From NCBI GenBank assembly GCA_024349245.1, contig JALDNG010000380.1:62001-126000 (forward strand): 64,000 bases of DNA, written 5' to 3'. The notes under the pieces were generated by a model. The model saw only the letters and a program-made list of their open reading frames with translations, was not told the DNA's origin and did no database searches. The translations under genes and the position numbers were made by a program. This DNA comes from Neodontobutis hainanensis. Its lineage: Eukaryota; Chordata; Actinopteri; Gobiiformes; Odontobutidae. Positions 12,713 through 25,847 of this stretch are shown piece after piece. Position 1 is the stretch's first letter; each line of letters begins with the position of its first letter.

Positions 12713-12808
12713 CTTATCACTGATTCTTCCCCATTTTTCTTTTCTTGTCATCAGCCTCATCTCCGTTGCAAATGAGATGCTTCATCTTATCAGGACCACA
12801 CTTATCAA
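12713..12808 (-). promoter_or_regulatory. cluster of three GATA motifs
   Basis: TGATAAG appears three times on the - strand (seen as CTTATCA at 12713-12719, 12786-12792 and 12801-12807). A near-octamer TTGCAAAT lies between them at about 12768. All three GATA sites match WGATAR and share orientation. Candidate regulatory cluster; function is inferred. Confidence 0.35.
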
Positions 12809-13800
12809 CGCTTGTCGTACTGTAAAAAAAAAATTCTAAGACAAAAAAATGACAATAAGCGCGGGCTTGATTTGATTTGTTCATAATGATGTGAGGCATG
12901 TCTCAATAGCTGGTCGGGTGTATGTGTCATGCTGCAGGTTTGACTGTGTATGTTTTTCAAGAGTGTACTGTTGTCTATTGGCTGTAGCTGGAATAACTAT
13001 GAGGCAATTATGAAGTCTCCACAAATAAAATCAATACAGTTACACTCCAGTAGGTGATTAGGCTTCACACAAAGGCAGCAAACTCAATAAGCAACAATAT
13101 ATTGTCTTTTGGTCAAAATGTTGATGTGATTATTATAAACACTGGGGTTCAGCAATTGAGACGAAAAGTTATCTCTTGATAGATTTAGGTGATCCACAAC
13201 AAACAATATACTATGTATCTTAATGTATTTTTTTTGCGTATGGGAAATAAAATAAAACAAAACAGGTGCAATAATACATCCTTTGAAATCTCTATATATA
13301 ATTACATATTCATACCGTAAAGTATTTTTTGACATAAATCCTAACAATATTCATTAAATGTTTCTGATAATGGTTGGTTGTCATTAACTCCAGGATGGAT
13401 ATGCACATTTCAATTTAAGGCAGTCAGAGACAAAATGCATTTCACTATCACAAGATTAAAATGTTAAAAACATTTTTGCCTGCCAGAATCAATGCCAGGC
13501 CAAATTAATACAGTGAGATATAAAAAAGAACCAGAGAACTCCAGTCTTGAGCAACTTTGGGCTAATTTAGCCATTTATATCATCACCGATAGGCTTTTGT
13601 CTCTAGACAGATTCATGCAAAAGATCTTGGTTGTTGCATAATTAACTAAGGCACATCCTGTGAATGAAACAAAGTTTTAATTATCAATACACACATTTAC
13701 CCCAGAATATACATATTTTGACATTTCGGATTAAATCGTTTTGGAAAGCTGAAGCTGCACTCAGTCAATCATTATGTAATATCTGAGAAGTCCCACTTTC
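12809..13800. other. A+T-rich intron sequence
   Basis: Simple A- and T-rich sequence with no supported repeats or genes. Confidence 0.45.
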
Positions 13801-14230
13801 TGGAGGTTGTTAATTAAAGAAAGTGAAAAAAGATGGGCTGTATTGATTGTCAACTCTATTTGAAGTTAATAGTGATTGTAGGCTTTAAAATTAATGAGCT
13901 TTTAAACACATCTAAACAATTTACAGCGGTCCGCTCCAGGTTTTGTTCAGCAGTCACCAGTGAGGTTGTAAAGCCTGGGCTGACGGACAGATGGTCAGTG
14001 GCACATACAGTATTATTTCAGGGGGGTTTATTGATGTGATCGGGGGCCATTGTTGTGATATGAGCACAAATAAACAGGGCGACACCTGAGCAGCGCAGTA
14101 TGAGCGGCTGCAGGGAGCGAGCCAGCGGGAGCAGATGGTCCGGTCTTACTCATTCTCTGGGTTTAATGCCTCTGTAAACAGGCAGGTGAGTCAGCCCACC
14201 GATCCCCGTCACAGGCCTAGTACTGTCAGA
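13801..14230. other. G+C-rich block with orphan consensus splice donor
   Basis: A repeat-free block that becomes G+C-rich after about 14040. It contains CAG|GTGAGT with GT at 14186-14187, a full consensus donor. A frame open from 14090 with ATG at 14135 reads MVRSYSFSGFNASVNRQ up to it, in phase 0. No polypyrimidine-AG acceptor precedes it, so it could only be a first exon. The same bases include TGAGTCAGC, an AP-1/MAF site, which is a competing explanation. Confidence 0.3.
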
Positions 14231-15130
14231 CTGGAGTCAGACTTTTCTGTAAAATCAACTGCGTCTTATTGATGAGGACATAGAAATTCCCAGAAAAGAT
14301 GTGTAATACTTTATTCTAACATTAATAAAACAACAATTATACTTTGTACAACAATAATAATAAAAAAACTAAAGTATAGAAAACAAATTGGAAACCATTG
14401 ACTTTCCTTAAATCCCCCTTAATTTTACCTTCTAAAAACACAGTATATAAATATATTTGTATGTCTTATTAATGTTTGAAAGTATGTTTCTATTCCATTG
14501 CACACACACACATACATATACTGTATATTATTTTTTTATTTTTTTATTAATTTCTATAATAATTTAATAATAATAAAATAATAAAATAAGTTTTATAATA
14601 AATTATATTTTTACCACTTAAAGTTATAATGTATTGTCTTAAGCTGTGTTATATTTTTAGGAAGTAACAGGGCCATATTTCAAAACATTTGTATCAATTA
14701 AGTTATTTTTTCTTTGGACTACTCTTATTCCAAGTTACATATAACACCAAATCCTTTTAGTCTGTGTTCAATATAGTTTTGTTGTGATTTAATAAAGTAA
14801 CATATAAAAAAATACAATATACCGTTGGACATAACGGTGACCTCTATTCTAATAAAAAATTGTAATTGTGATTATTTATATACAGTATATAGCGTTGGAC
14901 TACTTCAAATGCAATAATTTCTATACTATGCTATTTGCCCTTCAGTTATGTCTTAACCATATATTTAGCAAAGGATATGGGACAAAGTATGAACCAAATC
15001 AAAATATTATGATACTGCTTGCAAATTCTATGATTTCCTTGAGCCAGGAACAGTTTTGTAGAATGAGGAGCGTGCATTATCCTAATAAGTGTAGTGGGTA
15101 TGTAATATAGGTGTCTGCTAATGCTTTCTT
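14231..15130. other. very A+T-rich intron sequence
   Basis: Long TTTTTATT/AATAATAA stretches, especially 14520-14620. Open frames here are compositional. Nothing else is supported. Confidence 0.5.
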
Positions 15131-15710
15131 TCCCATTATGTGCCACTGATTTCCCAAAGACATGTTTATTTGTTTTCTTCTGTGTAACAGACAGGTTCAT
15201 TTAGTGAGTAAAAGCTAAAAAGGCTTGTGATGCTGCTCATTGATTGAGCTAATCAGGTTTTCGATGGCCCGGCCCTGCTGTCAGTGGAGCCGCTGCTCTA
15301 CTGACCTCAGCAAAGCCACTTACTCTTCAAATAAAAAAAAAAAAAAACACTGAACGACAGAAGTGAAGAGCTTTTTTCGGCTGAAAGCTGAAAAATGGCT
15401 CTGGAGTGTCACTGACTATTTGAAATGATGGATAGCCGAGCGAGGTAAAAACAGCTGAGAAAGTGTAGGGAACATGCAGCAGGGGCAAAAAGTTGAAAAA
15501 GGATGAGACAAAGATAAAGGGATGGTTTACTAAGCCTTGGTTTTACCTGACGCTGGGATGAGGTGTTCTTTATCGGAGGGGTCAGCGAACACATCATATA
15601 AGGGTATTAAACACACAGGGAGCAGCTGCACCTCAGGGCGACATCACAGATTGAGACCGCGCAGACTATTCTTTCAAGAAGCGGAAGCCATGACGACTCC
15701 AATTTGAAGC
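15131..15710. other. balanced block with PBX- and MEIS-like sites
   Basis: TGATTGAG (15241-15248) and CTGTCAG (15278-15284) lie 30 bp apart, with AGCTAATCAGG between them. The PBX-HOX match is one base short of TGATNNAT. An A-run at 15330-15347 follows. Part of 15360-15660 is also complex but without a clear cluster. Confidence 0.3.
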
Positions 15711-16194
15711 AGAGAGATTATACTGTGAGAGGATTCGAGAGGCAAACAACACTATTTCCCAAAGAGCATTGGGGTTTTGTGCAGATAAAAGTATCACCGT
15801 TCCAATATAGACACAGGCAGATAACAATCTTTGTATTTGATAGTCTGCATAACTTCTATTTTACAACAATAAATGCAATTCTAACACGTTCAACCTTTTG
15901 GTAGCCCAACTAATGCTTTTCTTTGCCACTCCTTATTGCATTTATAGCCAAGGGGTTTTTACAAGGCCTATTCCAAGATGAGCATTTACAATGCAAATTA
16001 AAAAGGTACTTTAATACATTTATGTATTTTTAATAAAAGTCACTGTGTATATTCTGTAATAAGATTATATTATTAGATACACAACCATTTTTTGTCAAAG
16101 CCCCAGCAGGTCAGTTATAATCACATGACTTTTCTTCCCACGCTTGATTTATTTCAACATTGACTCATTGTTTAAGGGTGAATCTCTCGTCGTA
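15711..16194. other. A+T-rich intron sequence
   Basis: No feature recognised beyond short A/T runs. Confidence 0.4.
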
Positions 16195-16310
16195 GATGTT
16201 TTACAAATTTTTTTTTTGTCAGCCATCTTTGGGGGTCCCCTACGCTGTAGGGGTGCAGACAATTACCCGATATGCCCTCCTTACTGCAACGGCCCTGGAC
16301 CAGTGTTTTT
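16195..16310. repeat. probable decayed dispersed repeat with small hairpin
   Basis: CCCCTAC (16237-16243) and GTAGGGG (16247-16253) form a 7-bp stem with a 3-base loop. The following stretch resembles a G+C-rich dispersed teleost repeat I have seen but cannot name. It is an island in A+T-rich sequence. Confidence 0.3.
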
Positions 16311-17390
16311 ATTTCTTTTTTTAGTTCCACATAATGTAGCCTCAAAGACAGAAGGCTGCAGGTTTTGACCATTTCCATTGGACGCTGGGGTCACTGAGCA
16401 TCACAGGTTCCATGATATTACACCGACTTCAAAGAAACAGTCCTGCCAAATATAATAAACCTGGTCAAACATAGTAATAATAAAAGAAAGACTGTGTGCT
16501 GCTGTTCGAAGAAAGAAGGAAAGATAGAGTTAATAGAAATCATATTTTAGAGAGATCCATTCATAATGTTATCTTTTTATACAATTATAGGTTTTATACA
16601 ACACCTTGATGGCTATGACACAATTACCCTTACCATGTATGAATCATTCATGAAAACAGGCACATTTTGTGCATGATCACTGATTGACATAAAGATATGC
16701 ATGACCAAAAACAACACATTCATCATTTCACAAACATACAGTCATATTATATTATTGTACCAGGACTTTATTTTGGATTTATTACTAGTAGGGTTTGTTT
16801 AGTCCACTGCAATGTAGTTTTTAGTATTTTGAGCCTATCTAATATGATTTATTCACTTTTGTGTCTAATTCTAAAAAGTCTAGTGTAGCTTTTAGCTATT
16901 TTGGCAATCTGGTCGAACAAGTAAGCTATAACTATGGTAGCCCAGCAGGAACATTCTGTTGTCTGTGAACAAACCCAGTGGAAATAGGTCAGCTGTACAT
17001 TACATTAAAAACAATAGTAACAAAATTAATTTAGTTAGCAAATGTCTTAAACCATCATCCAAGAAAGTGTTCTTCTCCTTCAGCAGTGCTCAGTTTGTCC
17101 TCTCCGGGCAGCTGTAGAAACAGGAAGCACTAAAACAGCTTCCATTAGGTTCTATTGAGTACTATGGGTACATTTATTCCATGATAAAAAAATGCAAAGT
17201 TTAATAATGAACACAATTTTAAATCTTGACCCTTGCATAAGAAATGCTTTTCTATTGGACTCTACAATGTCCAAAGGTGTCTATTTGAATGGGTGAAGAT
17301 ACTCTGTACCTTATCTTAGAACTTACAGTACAGAAGAAAAATCCCTTCACACTGACTAAATAGTGCCTAAAGTATCATGACAAAGGAACA
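16311..17390. other. A+T-rich intron sequence
   Basis: No supported gene or repeat. Confidence 0.4.
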
Positions 17391-18130
17391 TAAGGGCAGA
17401 GCTGAACCACTGCTAGTGTGGCGCAGTGAAAGTGCGTAGGGAGCACGGCGAGGGCCACAGGGCGACGAGGGAGTCTGACATTTGCAGACACTTTAATAAG
17501 TGTATTAAGATTGGCAGATCAACTTGCCATTCAGCGCTCTGATTACCATAAAGCTATTTATTAGGCTGATTTCCCAGGCTGAGAGCAACACGGAGCGAGA
17601 GCGCGGCGACACTGGTGGGGGGTTACGACCGAGTCACCATGGAAACAGACTGGGAGAGTTGCAATTGTGACTGGGAATAGTGGACATCATTTACAGTTGG
17701 AGAGAGGTGCCGGGTTTGGGGTTAGAGGTCAGAGATGGATACGATTATGACTTTCAAATGAGATTGATGGAATATTCATAATAACACTGGAATATGGTGC
17801 TACAGGTGGGCAGCCAAGCCGATTTCATATGTTTGCACACATTTCACATGCAATTAGCGTCATTAGGGCAGCCTCTGCGCGCTCAGTAGCAGCTCTAATC
17901 GATGCACACCCCCTCGCAGCGCTCAGACTTCCAGTAGGTCTTCATTAGCACTAATCAAGGTCTCTGGGCTGCCCACAGCGGGGGCCTCTGACACCTCTTC
18001 TCACATACACACATATCATACTGCTCACGTAAGGCCAGGGAACGAGAGCACAATGTAATCTCGGCTTGAACTGCAGCTGTTAGAGCAGTCCACCAAATGG
18101 CCGAAATGTGACATTAGTCATTGTGTTAAA
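17391..18130. promoter_or_regulatory. G+C-balanced block with homeodomain cluster
   Basis: One of the longest repeat-free balanced blocks in the window. Between 17851 and 17957 it has CAATTAG, TCATTAGG, CTAATCGAT (17895-17903) and the facing pair ATTAG-CA-CTAAT (17944-17955). Such paired TAAT half-sites suit dimeric homeodomain binding. Candidate enhancer; conservation not tested. Confidence 0.4.
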
Positions 18131-18308
18131 AGACATTCAGCGACTCAGATGTGCTTTGCATTTTATAGTAACTTCACAATGATTAAATGCACAAAATAAT
18201 GCATTGGGGCATATAAATTGAAAAAGATCACATTTAAATTGAGATACTAGGATCAGTCAGAATTAAATTGATAAGAAATAGCTGCATATAGTACCATATA
18301 TATATTTA

Positions 18309-18445
18309 TTTTTAAGATATTTTTGGAGCCTTTTTGCCTTAAGTGATAGTAGACAGTAGGTTTACAGGAAACAGGGCAACAGAGAGAGGGATGACATTGG
18401 GCATATTACCTGTTCAAGAGTCGAACCGGGTCTACCGTGTTCTTG
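18309..18445 (-). mobile_element. decayed tRNA-type SINE, family D
   Basis: The + strand ends in GAGTCGAACCGGGTCTACCG, the reverse complement of a B box with flank. It is preceded by a GAGAGAGGGATGACATTGGGC body and a GGAGCCTTTTTGCCTTAAGTGATAG segment. That order is typical of a common percomorph dispersed repeat. The A-box end is degraded. Identification is from memory, not database comparison. Confidence 0.6.
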
Positions 18446-19434
18446 CATATTTGTAAGAGCTTTGTAAGGTATGGTGGCCCCCCCAATTGCAATTTCTAAC
18501 TTTACCTGCAAAGTGGATTAAGATTAAAGTTGTTTTCACTATTGCACATAACTGTATATACAATTTTTTTTTCTTATATATAGCGATTTTCCACCTACTG
18601 TAGTAGTAACAAACTCGGGGGTTTGTTCACTACAGGAGCAAAACGAAAAGTGAATAGTTTTGTATTTAGGGTAGAAAAAAGAATAAACATCATTTGTTTA
18701 TATGCTGGGAGTGTCAGCCAAATATAACCTTGGTTTGTACAAAACGTTTATTTACAGTAATTCACTAACAAAGCTACAGTCAAGAAAATCAAGCATAAAT
18801 GTTGATATACAGTATATATAAAGAATTTCTCCTCCAAACCAAACTCTTATCAATAATCAAAATTCACAACTGCTTTTCCAGAAGGCTTTAAAAGCATTTA
18901 CTCTTAAAATAACACGTTAAGGACTATTCACATACATAGATGTTCTCTTATTTCTGTTTTCCATTGACTGTTCTGCACTTTCTGTAACCATAAGCTTATC
19001 TCATTACCTCTGCTGTATAATCCCATTCAGGCAACTCCGACTGAGATGAGCTTTATCTTTTAATCATATCGCATTAAATCAGCAACAGTGTACAAGGTCA
19101 GTACTACAGGCTTATGAGAATATGATCATCTGTTATGCATGCACGCCACATGGCGATTGGACACACCTATTAAAGAAACGTAATATGCTTCTATGTTACA
19201 TACTGTATCGTCTGTGCAGAGGTTTAACTGTAATCCCTTAATGCGAAGATGCTGCTGCACAGTAAATATGCATTTCCATAAAGAATCTGGCATTTGTTGA
19301 TATCAGCATGAAGTAAAGTTGGTGCAAGCTTCTTAACAACCATTTCACTGTAGTCATCATGTTTGGGGTGTTTAAACTACTTCTACTGTGTTTTGAATCT
19401 ACGCTGGCTCACAAACAGATAAGAGTGTCTTATA
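18446..19434. other. A+T-rich intron sequence
   Basis: Nothing supported apart from a balanced fragment near 19020-19090. Confidence 0.4.
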
Positions 19435-19931
19435 TTAAAGGTGCATTGTGTAAAACGTTTCAATAAATCAGAACACATTGATTAAAACGGTTTTAATTAT
19501 TCAGTAGTTTATAATCACATCAATTAAATGTACATATAACTCAATTAAAGTTCCTTTACTGTCTGTTTTGGTTTCTACAGTGGCTCAGAGTGGACAAACT
19601 GAGCACTGATGTAAATGAAGCATGTGTTCCTTTATGAGCACACTCAAATGAAGGTTGAGGACATTTATAAACTAAAACTGACTTTGTTTAAAACTGTGAA
19701 ATCATTATTTGATCTATTTGTTGGGTTTGTTCATGAAAACAGCATGTCCCTTTAGGGCTATCATAGCTGTTCACAGGCTCTTGAAATTGAAGTATGCATG
19801 TTTGCCACCTGACATATACACACACACCCCACCTTATGTTGTAAGATAATAATTTAATTGTATCAAAACAATTTAGCCCACATCAGACTAGTAAATTTAC
19901 AGAGTGCCAAAAAATGCCTACCCTAGCTTTA
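19435..19931. mobile_element. MITE-like dispersed repeat, copy A
   Basis: It opens TTAAAGGTGCATTGTGTAA and closes with CCTACCCTAGCTTTA, weakly inverted ends. Internal segments are shared with copies at 21233 and 47030, including GGACAAACTGA and the CATGTCCCTTTAGGGCTA region followed by TTGAAATTGAAGT. No coding potential. Probably a non-autonomous DNA element; superfamily unknown. Confidence 0.5.
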
Positions 19932-19989
19932 CAGTTCAAATCCCTCACTTAAAGTAACAAAGAGCAGGCAGCAGGCTTTAACCACTTTA

Positions 19990-20560
19990 AAAGCTTGCAT
20001 CTACAGTACAGTTGTGACAGGTCATTTCGGCTTACATCTCTCTTTCCCAGCGGCCCTGTCAGACTCATAACTTATTTATACTAATCGATGCCGGCGGCCT
20101 GTCTGTGAAACTCGCTCTGTTACTGAAGCAGCAGTTAGCCTCGAGCTCCGAGTTCAGATATGGGTTAGTTTGCAACAAGTGTAACGACTGTATGCGTCAC
20201 TTTTATTGCATCCGGGTTGAAGCAATGAGTCTCGGTGTGCAATAAATCCATAGCAGTCATGGAAACAGTGACTCATTCAAAGATGTGATATCACTGGGGC
20301 AAGTTTTATTCCAGCCAATTAACGTCCCATTCTAATAGATTCCATGTTGATTTACAATGTGCACTGGAAAGACAGGTATCTGACCTCACTGGTATGACCT
20401 CACGGCTTCATATCACATCATCTGCCTTTGTACAGCAGCTGGGGTCACCTTCACACAAACAATAGACCTATTCTGGTAGTATTGAAAAGACTAAGCACTG
20501 TGAGTCAGTGCGATGATGTCAGGGCTCATTTACATAAAAGTGTGAAGGCCTGCACTGATG
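19990..20560. other. G+C-balanced block, enhancer candidate
   Basis: Repeat-free, with a MEIS-like CTGTCAG (20056-20062), an AP-1 TGACTCA (20269-20275), a TAATCGATG core near 20080 and CAATAAA/TTTATTGC sites. Function inferred. Confidence 0.35.
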
Positions 20561-21232
20561 TTTTTAGCACAGGTTTTTGCAGCCTTTCAGCAGTAACATA
20601 TTGAAAGCAATATTAATTAATTATTAGTTAATTGTGAAACTACTAAAATGAGAAATTGAGCTAAAAACAGTGTGTGCAGTAGGAATAAACACGTTTCCCT
20701 GTTACTTCCACTAGCTTGTTTTTGATCAGTTGTGAGAATGCCACGGCTTTTTGGAAACAAACATGAAACAGAATGCCAGAATAGTAAATGAAAAACAGGA
20801 AATCAGATCTTGCATGAATGAATATGAAACAGCTTTTCTCTTTGTTACATGTGGCTTTGTTCTAAACAATAATCAGATGTATTTATGTTTCATAATTTAT
20901 TTATGTTTTGGTGAATGTTGGTAAACAAGTTCTTTTAATTTTTTTTAATTTAATGAAATGTAAAAAAGTACTGCACTTTTGATAAGAAATGAAAAAGTGG
21001 TACAACAGTTTATTCAATTTATGTGTCATTTCTTAATTTTTACATTATGTTACATTCACCATAATCAGATTTATCATTCATTTTGTCATCATTTCTTTCA
21101 ATAAGCATAAGTGTATATTGTAATTTCATATAGACAAAATTATAATAAAATATTGTGACTATTGACTTTTATGCGTAGTGTAGACAATATTGTGATATTG
21201 AATGGTTCAATGTTATATTAGCACACAGCCCC
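20561..21232. other. A+T-rich intron sequence
   Basis: T- and A-rich, especially 20880-21180. Nothing else seen. Confidence 0.45.
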
Positions 21233-21425
21233 TAGACATTAATAAACTAAACCATTTTTGTTTTAAATTGTGAAATCAGGCCCAGATCTATTTGCTGAGA
21301 TTGAGTTTGTTCATGGAAAACTTCATGTCCCTAATGGGCTACCATAGCTGGTCACATACTCCTAAAGTTGAAGTCTGCACTTTCACCACCAGGTGACGCC
21401 ACAAAAGCCAAAAACTACCCTTTAT
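21233..21425. mobile_element. MITE-like dispersed repeat, copy B (partial)
   Basis: Related to the 3' half of copy A: AATAAACTAAAcc, TTTGTTCATGgAAA, CATGTCCCTAAtGGGCTACCATAGCT and a closing ACTACCCTTTATA. It carries CCACCAGGTGACGCC (21386-21400), one base from the CTCF core CCACCAGGTGGCGCC. Confidence 0.5.
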
Positions 21426-21970
21426 ACAATGAGAATATAAATTAAATTGGATTATTATATACTAACCTGTTTATGAAGAATCTGTAGCTTTCCGAATATG
21501 TTAGAAAAATTGGTTAAACAAAAAAAAGCAGTCGAGTAGAAGTTGTCAATAACCTGTAGTGAAAAATATTCACAGTCGTTCCACTGAGCTGCCTCTCTCA
21601 GCGCCACCTCAGCAGTCTCCATTATGATGCATGCTGCAGCGTTTAGCCCTCCAATTAGCAGCCCGTACCTGGTGAACAGGAGAGCGCACTGGGGGGAGTT
21701 AGTGAGGCAGCAGGGCATGGGGTGTGTCTCTCCCCAACTCTCTGTTCCATTTATATCCCTCTGTTTATACCTCCCTCTCCATCAATCTATGCAGCGTTCC
21801 AGAGCTTTGCATTTGAAAGAGCTGTGCCAGTCAAAAAGGCCCAGCACATGAAAGCAAATGTCAGTGGCAAAGGGCGTCTGGCAGCGGTGCATCAAAGACA
21901 CAACACTACCCTGGTTCTCAGACAAAACTACTGTTTGCAACCTGCACGCTGTGTTTACAGGAAGTAAAAA
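21426..21970. other. G+C-balanced block, enhancer candidate
   Basis: 21570-21800 is complex and repeat-free, with CCATTATGATGCATGC and CCTCCAATTAGCAGCC cores. Open on both strands without protein similarity. Candidate conserved element. Confidence 0.35.
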
Positions 21971-23820
21971 AATATACTTTTTATTGGTTATGTTTTATAT
22001 AAGCATTGGCCCTTTTTAATCTATACTAAATACGTACAGAAAGGGCTGCAAAAGTATGCTTCTAATGCTATTAAACAATCTCTCTGGTATTTAACATCTA
22101 AGATTTAAATAAGCTTCAACTGCTTTCAAGAAAACATATGATTGAATACCAGTTCTTGCTAAAATTTTTACTCCAGACAGTACCTATTTTACTTGTTTAT
22201 TATAAAGTGAAAAAAAACAATTCCCTCTGTAAAGTAAAAAAAAAAATCTATACTTTTTTTTCCTTTTTTTCAGAAAATCATATTTAAAATAATGACAATG
22301 ACTCAAATGAGAGGATGACAACAAATTACTTATAGAATAGATACAACTAATCCTTATGCTCTCTAGTGGCAACTCACTGAAATTAGTAAAATATTGATGC
22401 AATCTTGCTAAAAAAAAATGTATTTCAATTTGATCTGTTTTGTTTACTATTTTAATTTAAGATTTTCCGTTTGCCTTCTGTATTTTTAATTGTATAAACT
22501 AATTAAGTTTTTCAACATCTGTAAAACCTGTAAAAAAAAATTGAAACATGGCAGAAAATGGTTATTGTGCTGTTTACATGTTTACAGTGCCTTAAAATTG
22601 CCTACTCCAGCTTTAATACGAGACCTTTTGATCAAAGAGTTGATGCAGAAAACAGCTGTATCATGAACAGTTTGTAATGGATATATGGCTCCCTCTAGTG
22701 GACACAGAACTAAAGCTCAACCTCTCACAGCAGCAGGTATGCATGATTGTCATATTACGTGTTTGTTCTTAGTTTGAAGCATATATCTATGCATTGTTTA
22801 AAGTAGGAATCTTAACATTGTATGTGGATTTTTCTTAAAGCTTATGAGTGTAAAACAGTTGGCCAAAACTAATGGCAGCACAATGGGAGGGGGGGATTCC
22901 ACTTAGAATTCCCAAGGGAATATCTTTCACTAAGAGCTGTCTGACACTGCAATAACAGCAGGGACCACCAGATGTCAGCAAACTACAACAGTGTGGACAA
23001 GCCAACTACTGTATTTTAGCCCAACATAAGGGTAAATATCCACATGGCTCATCAAGTACAAAGACAAAAATAATAATTACATTGAGAAATCTATATCACT
23101 CAACCACATTTACCGTTGGATCTACAGCACTTGTTCAGTGGGTCTCACAAGCTCTCACATTATTCTCACTTTTATTCCCATATGTAAACATACATAATTT
23201 ACTAAATATTTGCAGTGACAAATCTGTCTATTATTTCTGCTTTAAGCATTAATACTACAGACATTTTCAGTTTATATGTATAGTATGTGATGTCTCAAAC
23301 ATACTGTATATTATATTATTATTCTTTAAGTTTCTGTTCAGGGCCAACTCGCCGAGTAGAGCATTGTATTTTCTATCATCTGTCACACATTTAAACAATG
23401 TATGGCTGTAGTTTTGAGCTTTGACCACTAGAGGGCGTCAGAGATCTTCAGGACTGTTCAGCTGTTCAAAGACTATGCATTAGATAACAGACTAATAACG
23501 GTAATTAAGTCATGGGTCATCCTCAAATTTTTGTCACATGTTCACACAATATTTATTTTGTGTCGCTGATAATACACATTTTAATATATGGATATGCTAT
23601 TTGATATTTTAAGGTGTGGCCCTAATTGACATTAAACTCCTTTGTTGACTAAATTGCCATAACATGTTGGTAATAAACATGACCTAAAATATGACATAAG
23701 CATTATGGGAAGTGCAGTATGAACTAAGCTAACCTCTTTATGTGTGGTTACCCAAAGCCTTTAAGCTATAGTGCTGCTCATCAGTGGCTTAGAGACATAC
23801 AAACAGTGGTGTGTTCAGAG
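21971..23820. other. A+T-rich intron with clustered CTCF-like cores
   Basis: Background sequence is A+T-rich. CTCF-like cores occur at 22689-22702 (-), 22965-22979 (+) and 23425-23440 (+), with a weaker CTCTAGTGGC near 22362. TTGCCTACTCCAGCTTTAA near 22600 resembles the closing end of the MITE-like family, so part of this interval may be a decayed copy. Confidence 0.4.
23425..23440 (+). promoter_or_regulatory. strong CTCF-like core motif
   Basis: CCACTAGAGGGCGTCA matches CCASYAGRKGGC exactly over the first twelve positions. It is the best such motif I found in the window. A second core in the opposite orientation lies at 22689-22702, so the two point away from each other. Binding is inferred. 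Confidence 0.45.
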
Positions 23821-24310
23821 ACAGTGTGAGAGAGAGTGTTCAACCATTGAAACCTTAATTATTGTCCATTAATGCTAATAAAAAGGCACTCTCTTTATCA
23901 TTTGGGCCACATTTGTTGGGCTGTGCTTTTTGGTGGTGGCAGGTGACGGGGCGGACTTGGTTTTAAACATCATCCCATCCCGCGTTCAAACATACCTTCA
24001 TCCATCACTTAGTGTGGCACACGGACACGCCCCCTTCCCATGGCTCATGCAGGGGTGTCAGTGTTTCAGGCCATTCACTGTCCACTGCATGGGGTGGGAA
24101 AACAGGATACACAACAGACTATATACGTTATATTTAAATGAAGTGATGTTTTATGCATAGCAGGAACCATATGACTGAATGAAAAAGAGGCGTGTTGTGA
24201 ATATGCATTCAGACGATTTAATGGAATTGTATTTTGAAAAATCTCTGCTGCCTTGACATTTTGAGTTTATCTCATTATCACATCAGAGGAAAGCTGCAGT
24301 GGATTTCAGT
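23821..24310. other. balanced block with homeodomain cores
   Basis: TAATTATTG, CATTAATGC and GCTAATA are packed into 23855-23880. They are followed by a G+C-richer repeat-free stretch to about 24110. Candidate regulatory element. Confidence 0.35.
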
Positions 24311-25218
24311 CTCTAAGTCTCTCTAAGGCCTGCATTTTATCTATTTTTTTTTACAAAAACAAATTCAGTAGAAATCTTGATGTCCTGATGGGTGTTAGTA
24401 ATGATGGATTGTAGACATGCATATGCTAGAAGAGAAATCAATAGAATACAAACATTTTCAAGGATTTTCTAGGAAAACAAACTCTCTGAAAAAAGAGAAG
24501 GCAGAATGTTTTGTCTTTTTTTCATTAATAATGCATGGATAAACACAATACTTCTAAAATTGTCTTAGTGATATTATGTATCCTAATTCTGTCTAAAACA
24601 TAAAGTATTTTAACAATACAAATGTCTCTTCAAGACATTAAGCCGTCCATTATTCCAGTGGCTATAAAAGCAGCTCGACCTACCCATAGATATTAAAATG
24701 GACCTCTGTCCTTGTCCCACTAAATAAGATAATGCAAAATAATGTTTTATTACAATTTTAGTAGCATAAACAATGTTTAGCATAAACAACTTCTGACTGA
24801 AAACATGGCTTTTGTTTGTTTGTTTCATATCTATTACCTATTAATAGTGGCAAGTAAGACATATATTTACACCAAAAATGTATTTGTTGGACAGTGGTCT
24901 GTAGTCATTTAGATTCTCAGTGTGAGCCTCACTGTTTCAATAAATCCATCACTGCCAGCCAAAAGTCTACTTAAAGTGGTGGTATGAAGGACTAGTCCTT
25001 GGAAATGTCCACACTAATGCACTGTGATTTAAATGCATATTTTAGCTAAATTAGAGAATTCTGAACACACTGCGGACCTGCATTTTAATTTGAAAACGGC
25101 AGTGAGTTGTAGTATGAAAGGAAAAATGATGACGCAGACATTAATGTTGGCTGCCTGTTCATCTTCTCTGTTTTATTCACATTTTTCATGAGAATTAATC
25201 CCTTGAGATGAATCCTCT
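24311..25218. other. A+T-rich intron sequence
   Basis: No supported feature. Confidence 0.4.
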
Positions 25219-25417
25219 TGCACACATTCATTCACTAGGGCATGTCTTTGGACGGTGGGAGGAAGCCGGAGTACCTGGAGAGAACCCACGGTAACACGTG
25301 GAGGACATGCAGACTCCTCACAGAAAGACCGGATTGGCCGAAAATGTTTGAGGCAACCAGGCTTTGAACTCACAAACTTCTTACCGTGAGGCAGGAGTGC
25401 TAACCACTCTGCCACAT
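25219..25417 (-). mobile_element. mermaid/DANA-like V-SINE
   Basis: The - strand begins with a tRNA-like head (GGCAGAGTGGTTAGCACT, then CCTCACGG and a B-box-like GAGTTCAAAGCC). It then runs through the complement of CATGTCTTTGGACGGTGGGAGGAAGC and ends near the CACACATTCATTCAC motif. This order is that of the mermaid/DANA class of teleost SINEs. Diverged, with no clear target duplication. Confidence 0.75.
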
Positions 25418-25750
25418 GCAGATAGCAGATATCAGTCAATGAGGGCTACAACCTAAAACATTATCTGTAAATAAAATTGTGAAAAACACGCAAAATTATG
25501 CAAATTTACCACCATATGATTCTAAAGGACCTCCTGAGTCTAGTAATACTTGTAACAGTAATCTGAATAGTACACTTTTAAACCTACTTTACTACAAATG
25601 TGTAAAATAGTACAATTTTGTGATGGAAATTACATTAATTTCATTGAACTGAATTAAAGATTTCCAAGGTATTGCACTTCTCCAATCTGTTCTGTCTTCA
25701 TGCATATGTTCATCTCAGATCAGGCTGTTGGCTTTGTGCCAATCATACGT

Positions 25751-25847
25751 GTAGGTAAATGCATGTAGGTAAATGCATGTAGGTAAATGCATGTAGGTAA
25801 ATGCATGTAGGTAAATGCATGTAGGTAAATGCATGTAGGTGAAGCAT
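25751..25847. repeat. 14-bp minisatellite (GTAGGTAAATGCAT)n
   Basis: Six exact copies occupy 25751-25834, and a seventh diverged copy (GTAGGTGAAGCAT) ends at 25847. Each unit carries the palindrome ATGCAT. The array is open in frame on the - strand only because 3 x 14 is a multiple of three. There are no spacers, so it is not a CRISPR. Confidence 0.95.
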